Assembly: GCA_035512595.1 (NCBI GenBank)
Contig: DATKDU010000446.1
Span: 1-25,020, forward strand
DNA from: DATKDU01 sp035512595
GTDB lineage: Bacteria > Planctomycetota > Planctomycetia > Pirellulales > Pirellulaceae
Reading direction: 5' to 3'
Length of the DNA stretch: 25,020 nt
Shown here in pieces: positions 7,793 to 15,516 of the stretch (the first letter of the stretch is position 1; each line of letters opens with the position of its first letter). A program made the translations under genes and the position numbers. The notes beneath the pieces are model-generated. The model saw only the letters and a list, made by a program, of their open reading frames with translations. It did no database searches and had not been told where the DNA came from.

Positions 7793-8671
7793 ATGCCCAT
7801 CCCCAGCGGCTTTGAGCACATCACCCGCGAGAAAGAGCCCTTGGCTCCTTACACCTGGCTGCGCCTCGGAGGGCCGGCGCAGTATTTCGCCGAGCCGACA
7901 AGCGTGGACGAGTTGACCCGGTTGGTCAAACGCTGCCACAAGGACGGCATTCCGGTCCGCGTCCTCGGCGGCGGCTCCAACGTCCTGGTGCGCGACGAAG
8001 GAGTCACCGGACTGGTGCTTCATCTGGGGGCTGCGGCCTTTGGAAAAATCGCTGTCGCCGGCAAGCGGCTGACTGCGGGCGGCGGCGCGAAGCTGGCTCA
8101 CGTCATCTCCACCGCCGTCCGCGAAGGGCTGGGGGGACTGGAGCACCTGGCCGGCATTCCCGGCACGATCGGCGGTGCGCTGCACACCAATGCCGGCACG
8201 CACGGCGGCGACATCGGCCAGGCGACGGCATCGGCAACGATGCTCACCCGCAGCGGCGAGGTGGTGACGCGGTCGCGCCCCGACCTGCGGTTTGGTTACC
8301 GCGACAGCAGCCTGGATGAGTTGGTGCTGCTGGAGGCGACATTCGAGTTGGAGCCGCGCGACTCCGCCGCGCTGACCAAACTCTTGCAGCAGACCTGGAT
8401 TCTTAAGCGGGCCAGCCAGCCAGCCGGCGACGTCGGGGCCGGCTGCATCTTCAAGAACCCAGGAGGAACCACTGCCGCCAGCCTGATCGAGCAATCGCTC
8501 CCCGACGGGGCTCGCAGCGGCGACGCGGAGATTTCACTTGGCAGCGCCAACTTCATCGTCGTCGGTCCGCGGGGCAAAGCCAGCGACGTGATTACCCTGA
8601 TCGAGCAGGTTCGCAGCACGGTAGCGGAAAAAACGGGCGTGGAACTGGAACCGGCGATTGAAATCTGGTGA
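7793..8671 (+). CDS. murB: UDP-N-acetylenolpyruvoylglucosamine reductase
   Basis: A 292-residue FAD enzyme for the second committed step of peptidoglycan precursor synthesis, producing UDP-N-acetylmuramate with NADPH. The FAD-binding segment LGGGSNVLVRDEG is at 58-70 and the central GIPGTIGGAL at 121-130. Arg170 in FGYRDS and the C-terminal ELEPAIEIW match expected active-site positions. The proton-donor position, Ser in E. coli, is Cys218 in AGCIFKNPGG, a known variant. The compact length fits type II MurB. An FtsQ-like gene follows after 45 bases, the order seen in division/cell-wall clusters of other bacteria, but murC and ddl are not present here. Confidence 0.95.
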   Translation: MPIPSGFEHITREKEPLAPYTWLRLGGPAQYFAEPTSVDELTRLVKRCHKDGIPVRVLGGGSNVLVRDEGVTGLVLHLGAAAFGKIAVAGKRLTAGGGAKLAHVISTAVREGLGGLEHLAGIPGTIGGALHTNAGTHGGDIGQATASATMLTRSGEVVTRSRPDLRFGYRDSSLDELVLLEATFELEPRDSAALTKLLQQTWILKRASQPAGDVGAGCIFKNPGGTTAASLIEQSLPDGARSGDAEISLGSANFIVVGPRGKASDVITLIEQVRSTVAEKTGVELEPAIEIW

Positions 8672-8701
8672 CGCTCCCTGCCGCCGGCCGACACTTCCTG
8701 T

Positions 8702-8708
8702 GAGGAGG
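8702..8708 (+). promoter_or_regulatory. Strong Shine-Dalgarno for the FtsQ-like gene
   Basis: GAGGAGG lies eight bases before ATG 8717 and fixes that start. Confidence 0.85.
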
Positions 8709-8716
8709 ATCAGGAA

Positions 8717-9661
8717 ATGGGCAAATCCAAAGGGGATGGCCGTCTGGCGCGTTTCGGGCGAAATCTGGCGATTGTGACGATCCTGCTCGGCCCGCGGACC
8801 AGATGGCTGTTCGTCCCGCTGCTGACGCTGCTGGTCCTGTGGGGCGGGCTGCGACTGTCGTGGCAGGCCTGGGGCGCGCGAGCCGCCAGCGGCGAGGATT
8901 ACGTTCTCCGCGCGGAGGCCATTGACCTCACGCCGCAGCCGGCGTGGATTCACTGCGACATCAAGGCGGAGGTGGTGCGGGCCGGCGGCTTGGACGGCCT
9001 GCCCCTGCGCGATCCGCAGCTCGTGGAGCGCGTGCAGCAGGCCTTCGCCCTGCACGGCTGGATCGCACGGGTGACGCACGTTCGCAAACACTATCCGGCC
9101 CGCGTCGAGGTGGCCGTCGAATATCGTCACCCCGTGGCCATGGTCGAAGCGACGTGGCGCGGACAACCGAGCCTGTACTTCATCGATGAACAGAGCGTGC
9201 TGCTCCCCAAGGAAGATGCCCAGCAGTCACCCAAAGATCGTGAAGAAGAATACAAAAATTATGTACGAATCCATGCCGGCGATGTCTCCGCCGCCGGGCG
9301 GCTGGCCGGCCAGCCATGGGGCGGAGCCAAGATTGCCGGTGCCGCGCGACTCGCGACTCTTGGCAAGGGTCGCTGGAGGCAACTCGGCGTTTACCGCATC
9401 GTCGTCAGCGACGATCTCAACGGCCAGGCGCTGTACGAGCTGGAGACCAAGAATGCGGACCGCATCCTGTGGGGCCATGCACCGGGAGCGGAGATTTCGG
9501 GCGAGCCCGAGGCCAGCGCCAAATGGGCCTTCCTGCTGCAGTTCGTCGCCCGGCACGGACCGCTGGAAAAATCCGCCGCCCAGCAGCGAATCGACTTGCG
9601 AACAGCGCCAGCCGCCGCGTCACCGGCAACAGCGACGGCACCGTCGATGGAGCGGCGGTGA
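8717..9661 (+). CDS. FtsQ/DivIB-like POTRA-domain membrane protein
   Basis: A 314-residue protein with a short cytoplasmic basic N-terminus, one transmembrane span at about 29-47, and an extracytoplasmic remainder. Residues 75-145 resemble a POTRA domain followed by the FtsQ beta domain: HGWIARVTHVRKHYPARVEV, then VEYRHPVAMVE, then YFIDEQSVLLP. This matches the FtsQ pattern of pWV-x-V-R-wP-x-l-V-v-E-R-P-vA followed by a 'lID..G..l' strand. The C-terminus is Ala/Pro rich and probably disordered. In most bacteria FtsQ scaffolds the divisome with FtsL and FtsB. Its position directly after murB supports the identification. Planctomycetes lack FtsZ, so its role here is open. It is convergent with csrA, with only two bases between stop codons. 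Confidence 0.72.
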   Translation: MGKSKGDGRLARFGRNLAIVTILLGPRTRWLFVPLLTLLVLWGGLRLSWQAWGARAASGEDYVLRAEAIDLTPQPAWIHCDIKAEVVRAGGLDGLPLRDPQLVERVQQAFALHGWIARVTHVRKHYPARVEVAVEYRHPVAMVEATWRGQPSLYFIDEQSVLLPKEDAQQSPKDREEEYKNYVRIHAGDVSAAGRLAGQPWGGAKIAGAARLATLGKGRWRQLGVYRIVVSDDLNGQALYELETKNADRILWGHAPGAEISGEPEASAKWAFLLQFVARHGPLEKSAAQQRIDLRTAPAAASPATATAPSMERR

Positions 9662-9663
9662 CG

Positions 9664-9867
9664 TTACACCTCGGCCGCTGTCGCCGTTTGCTCTGGCGGC
9701 ACATCGGCCTGTGCGGCGCGGTCCTTCAGTTCCTCGCGCACTACGTTGAGATGGGCCGGCGCTTCAACGCCGACGCGCACGCCGCTGGCCCCGATCCGCA
9801 CGATGGTCAGGCGGATTTCGTCGCCGATCAGAATCCTTTCGCCGACCTTCCGGCTGAGCACCAGCAT
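9664..9867 (-). CDS. csrA: Carbon storage regulator, RNA-binding translational repressor
   Basis: A 67-residue protein beginning MLVLSRKVGERILIGDEI, the diagnostic CsrA/RsmA N-terminus, followed by VRIGASGVRVGVEAP. CsrA dimers bind GGA-containing hairpins in mRNA leaders and block translation or alter stability. The C-terminal tail after about residue 50 is Ala/Gln rich and not conserved. AGGAG at 9875-9879 gives a seven-base spacer to the ATG. No flagellar genes lie beside it, unlike the common fliW-csrA arrangement, so its targets cannot be inferred from context. Confidence 0.96.
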   Translation of the reverse strand: MLVLSRKVGERILIGDEIRLTIVRIGASGVRVGVEAPAHLNVVREELKDRAAQADVPPEQTATAAEV

Positions 9868-9984
9868 GGCCGCTCTCCTGTCGCAGGCTGCTCTTCTCTT
9901 GTCATAGATCCCGCACCAGCGGAATGCTAGCAGAGGCCAATGCGGCTGGCAATCATATCGCCACCGGCAAGCGGAATCGTCGGA

Positions 9985-10491
9985 CTACGACCACTGGCCA
10001 AACTCCGGCCCATAACGGACCAGTCCGCCTGGCGGCAGCGAGCCGGGGACGAGTTCCAGGACCATGAATGCCTCGTCCGCCCCATACTCATTGGCAAGGC
10101 CGAAGTCGCTTCCCCGCCGAAAGCCGAACCGCGGGTAATACTCCGGGTGCCCGAGCAGCACGACGAAGCCATACCCGTGTTGCCGGCTGATCGCCAGCCC
10201 CTCGCGAATCAGCGCCGAGCCAATGCCGCGGCGCTGGTGGCCGGGCAGGACTGCGACGGGGGCTAGGCCGGGCCCCTCCCTACCCGATGAACTACCGTCA
10301 ACCGTCACCGGGCTGAACACGACATGGCCGACAATCTGACCCTCTATCTCAGCCACAAGCGAGATACGGGCATGACCGGCGGCCCGCAATGCGTCCACGA
10401 GACGCGCCACGTCTTCGGCGGGGAACGCAGCCACGTGAACGGCATGAATTGCAGCAGCATCGTCGCTGCACTCGGGACGAATGGTGATCAT
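9985..10491 (-). CDS. GNAT-family N-acetyltransferase, YhbS-like
   Basis: A 168-residue protein. Residues 77-100 (LAPVAVLPGHQRRGIGSALI and on) contain the acetyl-CoA pyrophosphate-binding motif Q/R-x-x-G-x-G/A as QRRGIG (86-91). The order of segments, with VVLLGHPEYYPRFGF after motif A, is typical of the YhbS-like (COG3153) group. The acceptor substrate is unknown for most of this group. The gene stands alone, 117 bases from csrA, and diverges from the oxidoreductase gene downstream. I see no convincing Shine-Dalgarno before ATG 10491. Confidence 0.88.
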   Translation of the reverse strand: MITIRPECSDDAAAIHAVHVAAFPAEDVARLVDALRAAGHARISLVAEIEGQIVGHVVFSPVTVDGSSSGREGPGLAPVAVLPGHQRRGIGSALIREGLAISRQHGYGFVVLLGHPEYYPRFGFRRGSDFGLANEYGADEAFMVLELVPGSLPPGGLVRYGPEFGQWS

Positions 10492-10606
10492 CGAGTTTTC
10501 GTGCGGATGGTACTCAGTCGTCAGGCCGGCGTCAGGGACACGGCACCAGCGAATGGGTTCGACAAGCCGTCGTCCTGCAACCGCCTCGCCCCGGCGTGCG
10601 ACCTGG

Positions 10607-10636
10607 TTGGCACCGGGGCGGCACGCAGGGTAAAAT
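10607..10636 (+). promoter_or_regulatory. Candidate sigma-70-type promoter
   Basis: TTGGCA at 10607-10612 and TAAAAT at 10631-10636 are separated by 18 bases, a good match to the sigma-70 consensus, 67 bases before the oxidoreductase start. Confidence 0.6.
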
Positions 10637-10702
10637 AACTCCTTGCCCCGCCCGGATCACGCCCGTGCATCCGACCATTCTCTCCCTCAGGAGTTTCTGC
10701 TC

Positions 10703-11995
10703 ATGACGGCCTCTGGTAAGCCTGCCGCTCCCCCTTCCCGACGCCAATTCCTGCAGACGGGTGCTGCGGCCGTAGTTGGCGGCGCGCTGGCCGGTTCGCT
10801 GGTAGTGCCCACAGTCCATGCTGCGGGAAGCGACGCGTTGAAGTACGCCCTGATCGGTTGCGGCGGCCGCGGCTCGGGGGCGGCATTGAACGCTATGCAC
10901 GCCGATCCGTCGAACAAGCTGACCGTCCTGTGCGACATTTTCCCCGACGTGCTCGACCGGGGATACAAGGTCCTTGAGCGGCAGCTTGGAGCACAGTTTG
11001 CCGTCACGAAGGACAACTGCTTCAGCGGCTTCGACGGCTACCAACAGGTGATGGCCAGCGATGCCGACGTGGTGATGCTCTGCACGACGCCCCACTTCCG
11101 GCCGATGCACCTGCGTGCCGCGGTGGAAGCGGGGAAGCAGATCTTTTGCGAAAAGCCGGTCGCCGTGGATGGACCTGGCGTGCGGAGCTGCCTGGAATCC
11201 GCCAAGCTGGCCGCTGAGAAGAACCTCAACCTGGTCTCCGGCCTCTGCTGGCGGTATGACCACGGCGTGCGGGCCACGATCGACCAGATCAAGAGCGGCG
11301 CGATCGGCGATATCGTCGCCATCCAGGAGAATTACCTCACCGGGTTCCTCTGGCACCGCGGCCGCAAGCCCGAGTGGAGCGAAATGGAGTACCAGATTCG
11401 CAACTGGATGTATTTTACATGGCTATCGGGGGACCATAACGTCGAGCAGCACATCCACAGCCTCGACAAGGCCCTGTGGCTCAACGACGACCAGCCGCCG
11501 GCGGCCTGCTACGGTTTGGGGGGACGCCAGGCTCGCAACAGCGAGGAGTGGGGAAACATCTACGACCATCATGCCGTCGTCTATCAGTGGCCCAGCGGCG
11601 TCAACTGCTTCGCCTTCACGCGGCAGATGGGGGAGTGTTTCAACGAGACGGAAGATTTCGTCTGGGGGACCAAGGGGAAGGCGGCCGTGCTGAAGCACGA
11701 AGTCACCAGCGGCGACAAGACGTGGAAGTATAAGGGGGACAAGCCGAGCATGTACGACGTCGAGCACGTCGCCCTGTACGACGCGATTCGCAGCGGCAAG
11801 ACGATCAACAACGGCACCTACCAGGCCTACAGCACGATGCTGGCGATCATGGGGCGGATGGCGACCTACACCGGCCAGAAAATCACCTGGGACATGGCGA
11901 TCAACAGCCAGGAGAATCTGTCGCCCGACAAGTACGAGTGGGGCGACGTGAAAGTGCCGATGGTGGCCGTGCCGGGGCAGACGAAGTTTCTTTGA
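10703..11995 (+). CDS. Gfo/Idh/MocA-family oxidoreductase with Tat signal
   Basis: A 430-residue protein. ATG 10703 is chosen because AGGAG lies about nine bases upstream and because it places a twin-arginine signal (SRRQFLQ, Arg13-Arg14, then a hydrophobic stretch to about residue 37) at the N-terminus; the longer open frame from 10643 would bury it. KYALIGCGGRGSGA (47-60) is the NAD(P)-binding Rossmann motif, and CEKPVAVD with Glu150-Lys151-Pro152 is the family EKP motif. The family oxidises or reduces sugars and related cyclitols. Planctomycetes carry many Tat-exported members, and the physiological substrate is not predictable. An exported cofactor-dependent enzyme presumably carries its nucleotide through the Tat system (inference). 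Confidence 0.93.
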   Translation: MTASGKPAAPPSRRQFLQTGAAAVVGGALAGSLVVPTVHAAGSDALKYALIGCGGRGSGAALNAMHADPSNKLTVLCDIFPDVLDRGYKVLERQLGAQFAVTKDNCFSGFDGYQQVMASDADVVMLCTTPHFRPMHLRAAVEAGKQIFCEKPVAVDGPGVRSCLESAKLAAEKNLNLVSGLCWRYDHGVRATIDQIKSGAIGDIVAIQENYLTGFLWHRGRKPEWSEMEYQIRNWMYFTWLSGDHNVEQHIHSLDKALWLNDDQPPAACYGLGGRQARNSEEWGNIYDHHAVVYQWPSGVNCFAFTRQMGECFNETEDFVWGTKGKAAVLKHEVTSGDKTWKYKGDKPSMYDVEHVALYDAIRSGKTINNGTYQAYSTMLAIMGRMATYTGQKITWDMAINSQENLSPDKYEWGDVKVPMVAVPGQTKFL

Positions 11996-12002
11996 ATGCG
12001 AG

Positions 12003-12023
12003 CCACGGGGTTCATCCCCGTGG
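12003..12023. repeat. Short perfect palindrome (REP-like hairpin)
   Basis: CCACGGGG (12003-12010) and CCCCGTGG (12016-12023) form an 8-bp perfect stem around a TTCAT loop, eight bases after the oxidoreductase stop. There is no T-run after it. Confidence 0.75.
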
Positions 12024-12067
12024 ACGAAGGGCATCGCACCCGCTAATTCCAAAATGATAAACTCAAG

Positions 12068-12099
12068 CCGCGGGGGATACCTCCGCGGTTTTTCTTTTT
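12068..12099 (+). terminator. Intrinsic terminator directly upstream of the esterase gene
   Basis: CCGCGGGGG (12068-12076) pairs with CCTCCGCGG (12080-12088), nine pairs with one G-T wobble and an ATA loop. It is followed by TTTTTCTTTTT (12089-12099). This is a textbook Rho-independent terminator. It ends four bases before the Shine-Dalgarno AGGAG (12104-12108) of the next gene, so it could end the oxidoreductase transcript or act as an attenuator in the leader of the esterase gene. Confidence 0.85.
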
Positions 12100-12116
12100 A
12101 CCCAGGAGTGACTTCG

Positions 12117-13532
12117 ATGAGACAACGATGGTTTGCTGTTGCGCTGATGCTAACTGTAATCGGCGCGTCGGCCGCGCGCGGCGACGTGCGGCTGCCCAAG
12201 GTTTTTGGCGACTCGATGGTCCTGCAGCAGCAGTCACAGGCGGCCGTGTGGGGCTGGGCCGACGCGGATGAAGAAGTGACCGTTTCGCTGGGCGAAACCA
12301 AGGCGACGGCCAAAGCGGGCGCCGACGGCAAGTGGCTCACCAAGATCCAGACTCCGACTGCCGGCGGACCGCATACGCTGACGGTGAAGGGCAAGAACGA
12401 GATCACGCTCAAAGATGTCTACGTCGGCGAGGTGTGGATCTGCTCGGGGCAGTCGAACATGGAGTGGACCGTGGCGCAATCCGCAAATCCGGCCGATGAG
12501 GCGAAAACCGCTGACGATCCGCAGATTCGGATGATCAAGGTTGAAAAGATCCCGTCTCAAAAACCGGCCGACGACATCCAGGGGCAGTGGCAAGTCTGCT
12601 CCCCGGAAAGTGCTCCCAAGTTTTCGGCCGTCGGCTATTTTTTCGCCCGCCATTTGCACAACGAATTGAAAGTTCCCATCGGCATGATCAACACGTCGTG
12701 GGGCGGGACGATCTGCGAAGCGTGGACCAGCGACGAAGCACTCAAGACCGACCCCGACTTCCAGCCGATTCTGCAGCGCTCGGCACAATTCAAGCCAGGC
12801 CAGCCCAATCAGGCCTCGGTGCTGTACAACGGCATGATCAAACCCCTGGTCCCGATGACGATCCGGGGCGCGATCTGGTATCAGGGCGAATCAAACGTCG
12901 GTCGGGCGGTCCAGTATCGCAAGCTGTTTCCGACGATGATCGCCGATTGGCGGAAGCAGTTCGGCCAAGGCGATTTTCCGTTCCTATTCGTGCAGCTCGC
13001 GCCGTATAAGTACGGCGAGCCTCATTTGGCGCTGGCCGAATTGTGGGAAGCGCAGCTCATGACGCTCTCCGTTCCCCACACCGGCATGTGCGTCACCTGG
13101 GACATCGGCGACGTCGGGGACATCCACCCCAAGAACAAGCAGGACGTCGGCAAGCGGCTGGCGCTGTGGGCGCTGGCCAACACCTACGGCAAGAGCGACG
13201 TGGTGTATAGTGGCCCCTTGTACGACTCGATGGTGGTCGAGGGAAACAAGATCCGCGTCAAGTTCAAGCACACGGCCGGCGGCCTGGCGAGCAAAGAGGA
13301 TAAGCCCTTGACCCACTTCCAGATTGCCGGCGACGATCAGAAGTTCGTCGATGCCAAGGCAACGATCGACGGCGAGACGGTGGTTGTCGAGAGCGATCAG
13401 GTCCCTGCGCCGAAGGCCGTGCGGTTCGCCTGGCACGGCCTGGCGGAGCCAAATTTGTTCAACAAGGCCGGACTGCCCGCATCGCCGTTCCGCACCGATG
13501 AATGGCCACTGACGACGGCCAGTGCCAAGTAG
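12117..13532 (+). CDS. Sialate O-acetylesterase-like SGNH hydrolase, secreted
   Basis: A 471-residue protein. ATG 12117 has AGGAG eight bases upstream and starts a signal peptide ending about ASAARG; the open frame reaches back to 12054 but would run through the terminator. The mature N-terminus DVRLPKVFGDSMVLQQ is the usual beginning of sialate O-acetylesterase family proteins. GEVWICSGQSNMEW holds the catalytic Ser113, GAIWYQGESN is the conserved oxyanion region, and DVGDIHPKNK supplies the Asp and His of the triad. The enzyme likely removes acetyl groups from sugars (sialic acid or plant polysaccharide) outside the cytoplasm; the exact ester is not determined by sequence. Confidence 0.9.
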   Translation: MRQRWFAVALMLTVIGASAARGDVRLPKVFGDSMVLQQQSQAAVWGWADADEEVTVSLGETKATAKAGADGKWLTKIQTPTAGGPHTLTVKGKNEITLKDVYVGEVWICSGQSNMEWTVAQSANPADEAKTADDPQIRMIKVEKIPSQKPADDIQGQWQVCSPESAPKFSAVGYFFARHLHNELKVPIGMINTSWGGTICEAWTSDEALKTDPDFQPILQRSAQFKPGQPNQASVLYNGMIKPLVPMTIRGAIWYQGESNVGRAVQYRKLFPTMIADWRKQFGQGDFPFLFVQLAPYKYGEPHLALAELWEAQLMTLSVPHTGMCVTWDIGDVGDIHPKNKQDVGKRLALWALANTYGKSDVVYSGPLYDSMVVEGNKIRVKFKHTAGGLASKEDKPLTHFQIAGDDQKFVDAKATIDGETVVVESDQVPAPKAVRFAWHGLAEPNLFNKAGLPASPFRTDEWPLTTASAK

Positions 13533-13537
13533 CCCGT

Positions 13538-13590
13538 AGGTCGGCCTTCCCAGACCATCTCGACTGGACGGCCCACAAGGGCCGTCCTAC
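13538..13590. repeat. Palindromic intergenic repeat between convergent genes
   Basis: GGACGGCCC (13566-13574) and GGGCCGTCC (13579-13587) form a perfect 9-bp hairpin with an ACAA loop. An outer partner, GTAGGTCGGCCTT just before, is nearly the reverse complement of AAGGGCCGTCCTAC (13577-13590). The right arm overlaps the stop codon (13587-13589) of the minus-strand methyltransferase. It may end transcription from both sides. Confidence 0.7.
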
Positions 13591-14147
13591 TTTCTGGCCA
13601 CCACCGCCGCATCGTGCCGGCCGTCGGCCAGCCAACCTTCCTCGGAGTGGACAATGGTGAGACCCTGAACCAGCCGCGGCAACTCGTCATCTTCCAGCAG
13701 GAAGTCAGCCGGCGGTTTTTCGTGACGCTCGAGGTTCGACTTCGTCGGCTGAATGACGACCAACGTGCCGCCGCGGGCCAAAACGGGCGGATAGACGGCA
13801 AACAGCGGCCGCTGGAGATAGCGGCACGAGACGATCAAGTCCCACGCGCCGGCCGGAAAGGGCTGCTCTTCCAAGTCAGTACACAAAGTGGTCAGCGTCA
13901 CTCCCGCTTCCTTAGCGCGAGCCGCGGCCTGCGCCAGCCCGACCGACGACACGTCGACAATCGTTACATCGAGGCCGCGCTGCGCCAGCCAGATCGCGTT
14001 GCGCCCCGCTCCGCCGGCGACGTCAATGGCCCGGCCTCGCTTAGGGAGGAATTTTTCCAGCGCCATCAGCACTGCCGACGGCTCGCGCGGCGCGAAATCC
14101 GGATCGGCGTATTTCGCATCCCACTTGGTGCGGTCGAACTCGGGCAT
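13587..14147 (-). CDS. Class I SAM-dependent methyltransferase, TehB-like
   Basis: A 186-residue protein. AIDVAGGAGRNAIWLAQRG (40-58) is motif I of class I methyltransferases, binding S-adenosylmethionine, and VTIVDVSS follows as the acidic post-I strand. WDLIVSCRYLQRPLF is the motif IV region. The N-terminal FDRTKWDAKYADPDFAP and overall size resemble the TehB/thiopurine-like small methyltransferases. The methyl acceptor is unknown. A GGAGGA Shine-Dalgarno lies just before ATG 14147. It is the last gene of the minus-strand run SDR, release-factor-like, methyltransferase, 18 bases after its neighbour. Confidence 0.87.
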   Translation of the reverse strand: MPEFDRTKWDAKYADPDFAPREPSAVLMALEKFLPKRGRAIDVAGGAGRNAIWLAQRGLDVTIVDVSSVGLAQAAARAKEAGVTLTTLCTDLEEQPFPAGAWDLIVSCRYLQRPLFAVYPPVLARGGTLVVIQPTKSNLERHEKPPADFLLEDDELPRLVQGLTIVHSEEGWLADGRHDAAVVARK

Positions 14148-14165
14148 TTTTTGTCCTCCGCGCGA

Positions 14166-14687
14166 CTAGACCTGCAAGGCTCGCAGGCCACGTTCCTTAC
14201 GCAACCGGTTCAACTCGGCAAGTGCCGCCGGCGCGGCCGCGACGAGCCGCGTCAACTGGGACGTTGTCACCTGTAGTGCACGGGCAGCGTCGGCCATCCG
14301 CAAGTCGGCCGCGTAGATCGTATCGAGCGCCAGGGCGAGCAGCGCCGGGAAGTCGGCATTTTCGGGATTCACCTTGCTGACGCCCCCTTTCATTCGACGC
14401 AGCCAGGTCTCCGAGGGAACGTCGGCGGTCGGCCGTGGCGAGCGAATCTTCACAGCCAACTGAACGCGGAGCCGCTGCCAGGCGACGACCGCATTCTGGT
14501 GCTGGCTGCGGCGCTCGTTGGCTTCCGCGCGAATGCCGGTGGGGCGATGGGTGATGACGACGGCAGTCTCCACCTTGTTGCGATGCTGGCCGCCGGGGCC
14601 GGAGCGGCGGGTCGTCGTCACGTCGCACTGCGATCGCAGCTCGTCGTCGTCCAGTTCGGCCGGATGGATGCGGTTACGAATCGACAT
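14166..14687 (-). CDS. Release-factor-like GGQ-domain protein
   Basis: A 173-residue protein with the peptidyl-tRNA hydrolysis motif GGQ at 32-34 in TTRRSGPGGQHRNKVETAV, the RF-1 domain signature, followed by ITHRPTGIRAEANERRSQHQNAV as in PrfH/ArfB-like proteins. It lacks the codon-recognition domains of RF1 and RF2, so it is more likely a ribosome-rescue or specialised hydrolase. Residues 90-173 are not a typical ArfB basic tail. Around 128-152 the sequence RMADAARALQVTTSQLTRLV resembles a helix-turn-helix. The gene starts six bases after the SDR stop, suggesting coupled translation. A function in stalled-ribosome rescue is inferred from the GGQ motif alone. Confidence 0.83.
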   Translation of the reverse strand: MSIRNRIHPAELDDDELRSQCDVTTTRRSGPGGQHRNKVETAVVITHRPTGIRAEANERRSQHQNAVVAWQRLRVQLAVKIRSPRPTADVPSETWLRRMKGGVSKVNPENADFPALLALALDTIYAADLRMADAARALQVTTSQLTRLVAAAPAALAELNRLRKERGLRALQV

Positions 14688-14693
14688 CTGCGT

Positions 14694-15380
14694 TCACTTC
14701 ACCGTCAGCGGCCGGCCGTTGTCGTTGGGTCCCAGCTTGAGGAGGAACGGCACGGCCGATTCGGCCCACTCCTCCGGATTGGGGTACGACTTGGCATTGC
14801 TGCCGAAGCAGCTTTGCAGCATATCGGTATTGATGACGCCCGGATTGAGCGGGACGGCTGCCATGCCCTTGGGCAATTCGGCGGCCAGCGCTTGCGTCAG
14901 CCCTTCAATGGCGTACTTCGTCGCACAGTACGGCGCGACCTCCGGCGAGGTCGAGCGTCCCCAGCCCGAGCTGAAGTTGACCACCACCCCGCGCTTCTTG
15001 GCGATCATGGCCGGCAGAAAATGCTTGCAGACGTGAAACGTCCCTTTGATGTTGACGTCGATCACGTGGCTGAACTCATCGACCGGCACTTTCCACAGCG
15101 GCGCGTTCTTGTTGACGATTGCCGCGTTGTTGATCAGCAGATCGGGCGGGCCGCCGTCCGCCAGGATTGCCTTGGCCCACAGCTTCACCGCGGCCTCATC
15201 CGCCACGTTGACCGCGTCGAACCGGTGCGGCGCGCCAAACCGCTTCGTCACCTTGTCGATGTGCTTGGGATTCTGGCTACAGCCGACAACCGTGTGGCCC
15301 CGCTCGATGAACCCTTCCGTCATCGCCAGCCCCAGCCCGCGGCCAATGCCGGTGATGATGATCCGCCTGGTGTCGCTCAT
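14694..15380 (-). CDS. Short-chain dehydrogenase/reductase (SDR)
   Basis: A 228-residue protein from ATG 15380; an upstream in-frame ATG at 15428 would add 16 residues encoded by the repeat-rich spacer. TGIGRGLG (10-17) is the classical SDR nucleotide-binding motif, NNAA is at 84-87, and the catalytic set is Ser137/138, Tyr151 and Lys155 in YCATK. PGVINTDM follows the active site as usual. The family reduces or oxidises alcohols, sugars, lipids and many other substrates with NAD(P)(H), so the substrate is not predicted. It heads a minus-strand run with the GGQ protein and the methyltransferase. No good Shine-Dalgarno is present; short inverted heptamers lie just upstream. Confidence 0.92.
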   Translation of the reverse strand: MSDTRRIIITGIGRGLGLAMTEGFIERGHTVVGCSQNPKHIDKVTKRFGAPHRFDAVNVADEAAVKLWAKAILADGGPPDLLINNAAIVNKNAPLWKVPVDEFSHVIDVNIKGTFHVCKHFLPAMIAKKRGVVVNFSSGWGRSTSPEVAPYCATKYAIEGLTQALAAELPKGMAAVPLNPGVINTDMLQSCFGSNAKSYPNPEEWAESAVPFLLKLGPNDNGRPLTVK

Positions 15381-15385
15381 GGAGT

Positions 15386-15399
15386 CGTGAGTGGTGAGT
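15386..15399. repeat. Inverted partner of the ACTCACC heptamer array, two copies
   Basis: CGTGAGT (15386-15392, one mismatch) and GGTGAGT (15393-15399) are reverse complements of ACTCACC found at 15517-15572. Between them lie about 117 bases that include GGTAC-type repeats (15450-15475). Confidence 0.7.
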
Positions 15400-15483
15400 G
15401 GTACGGTATGAAGGAGTGAACTAGGCATTATATGCTGCGCGTACGGGGTACTTGGTACTCAGTACGAGGTACCTGGTGCGTAT

Positions 15484-15516
15484 CCGACCTCCGACCTCCG
15501 ACCTCCGACCTCCGAC
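15484..15516. repeat. Heptamer tandem repeat CCGACCT, 4.7 copies
   Basis: Four perfect CCGACCT units (15484-15511), then CCGAC, running without a break into the following ACTCACC array. Confidence 0.95.

Noticed and set aside
7535..8494. 319-codon minus-strand frame across the thrC/murB gap and murB
   Set aside because: It crosses a divergent promoter region and covers a clear murB gene; no domain seen.
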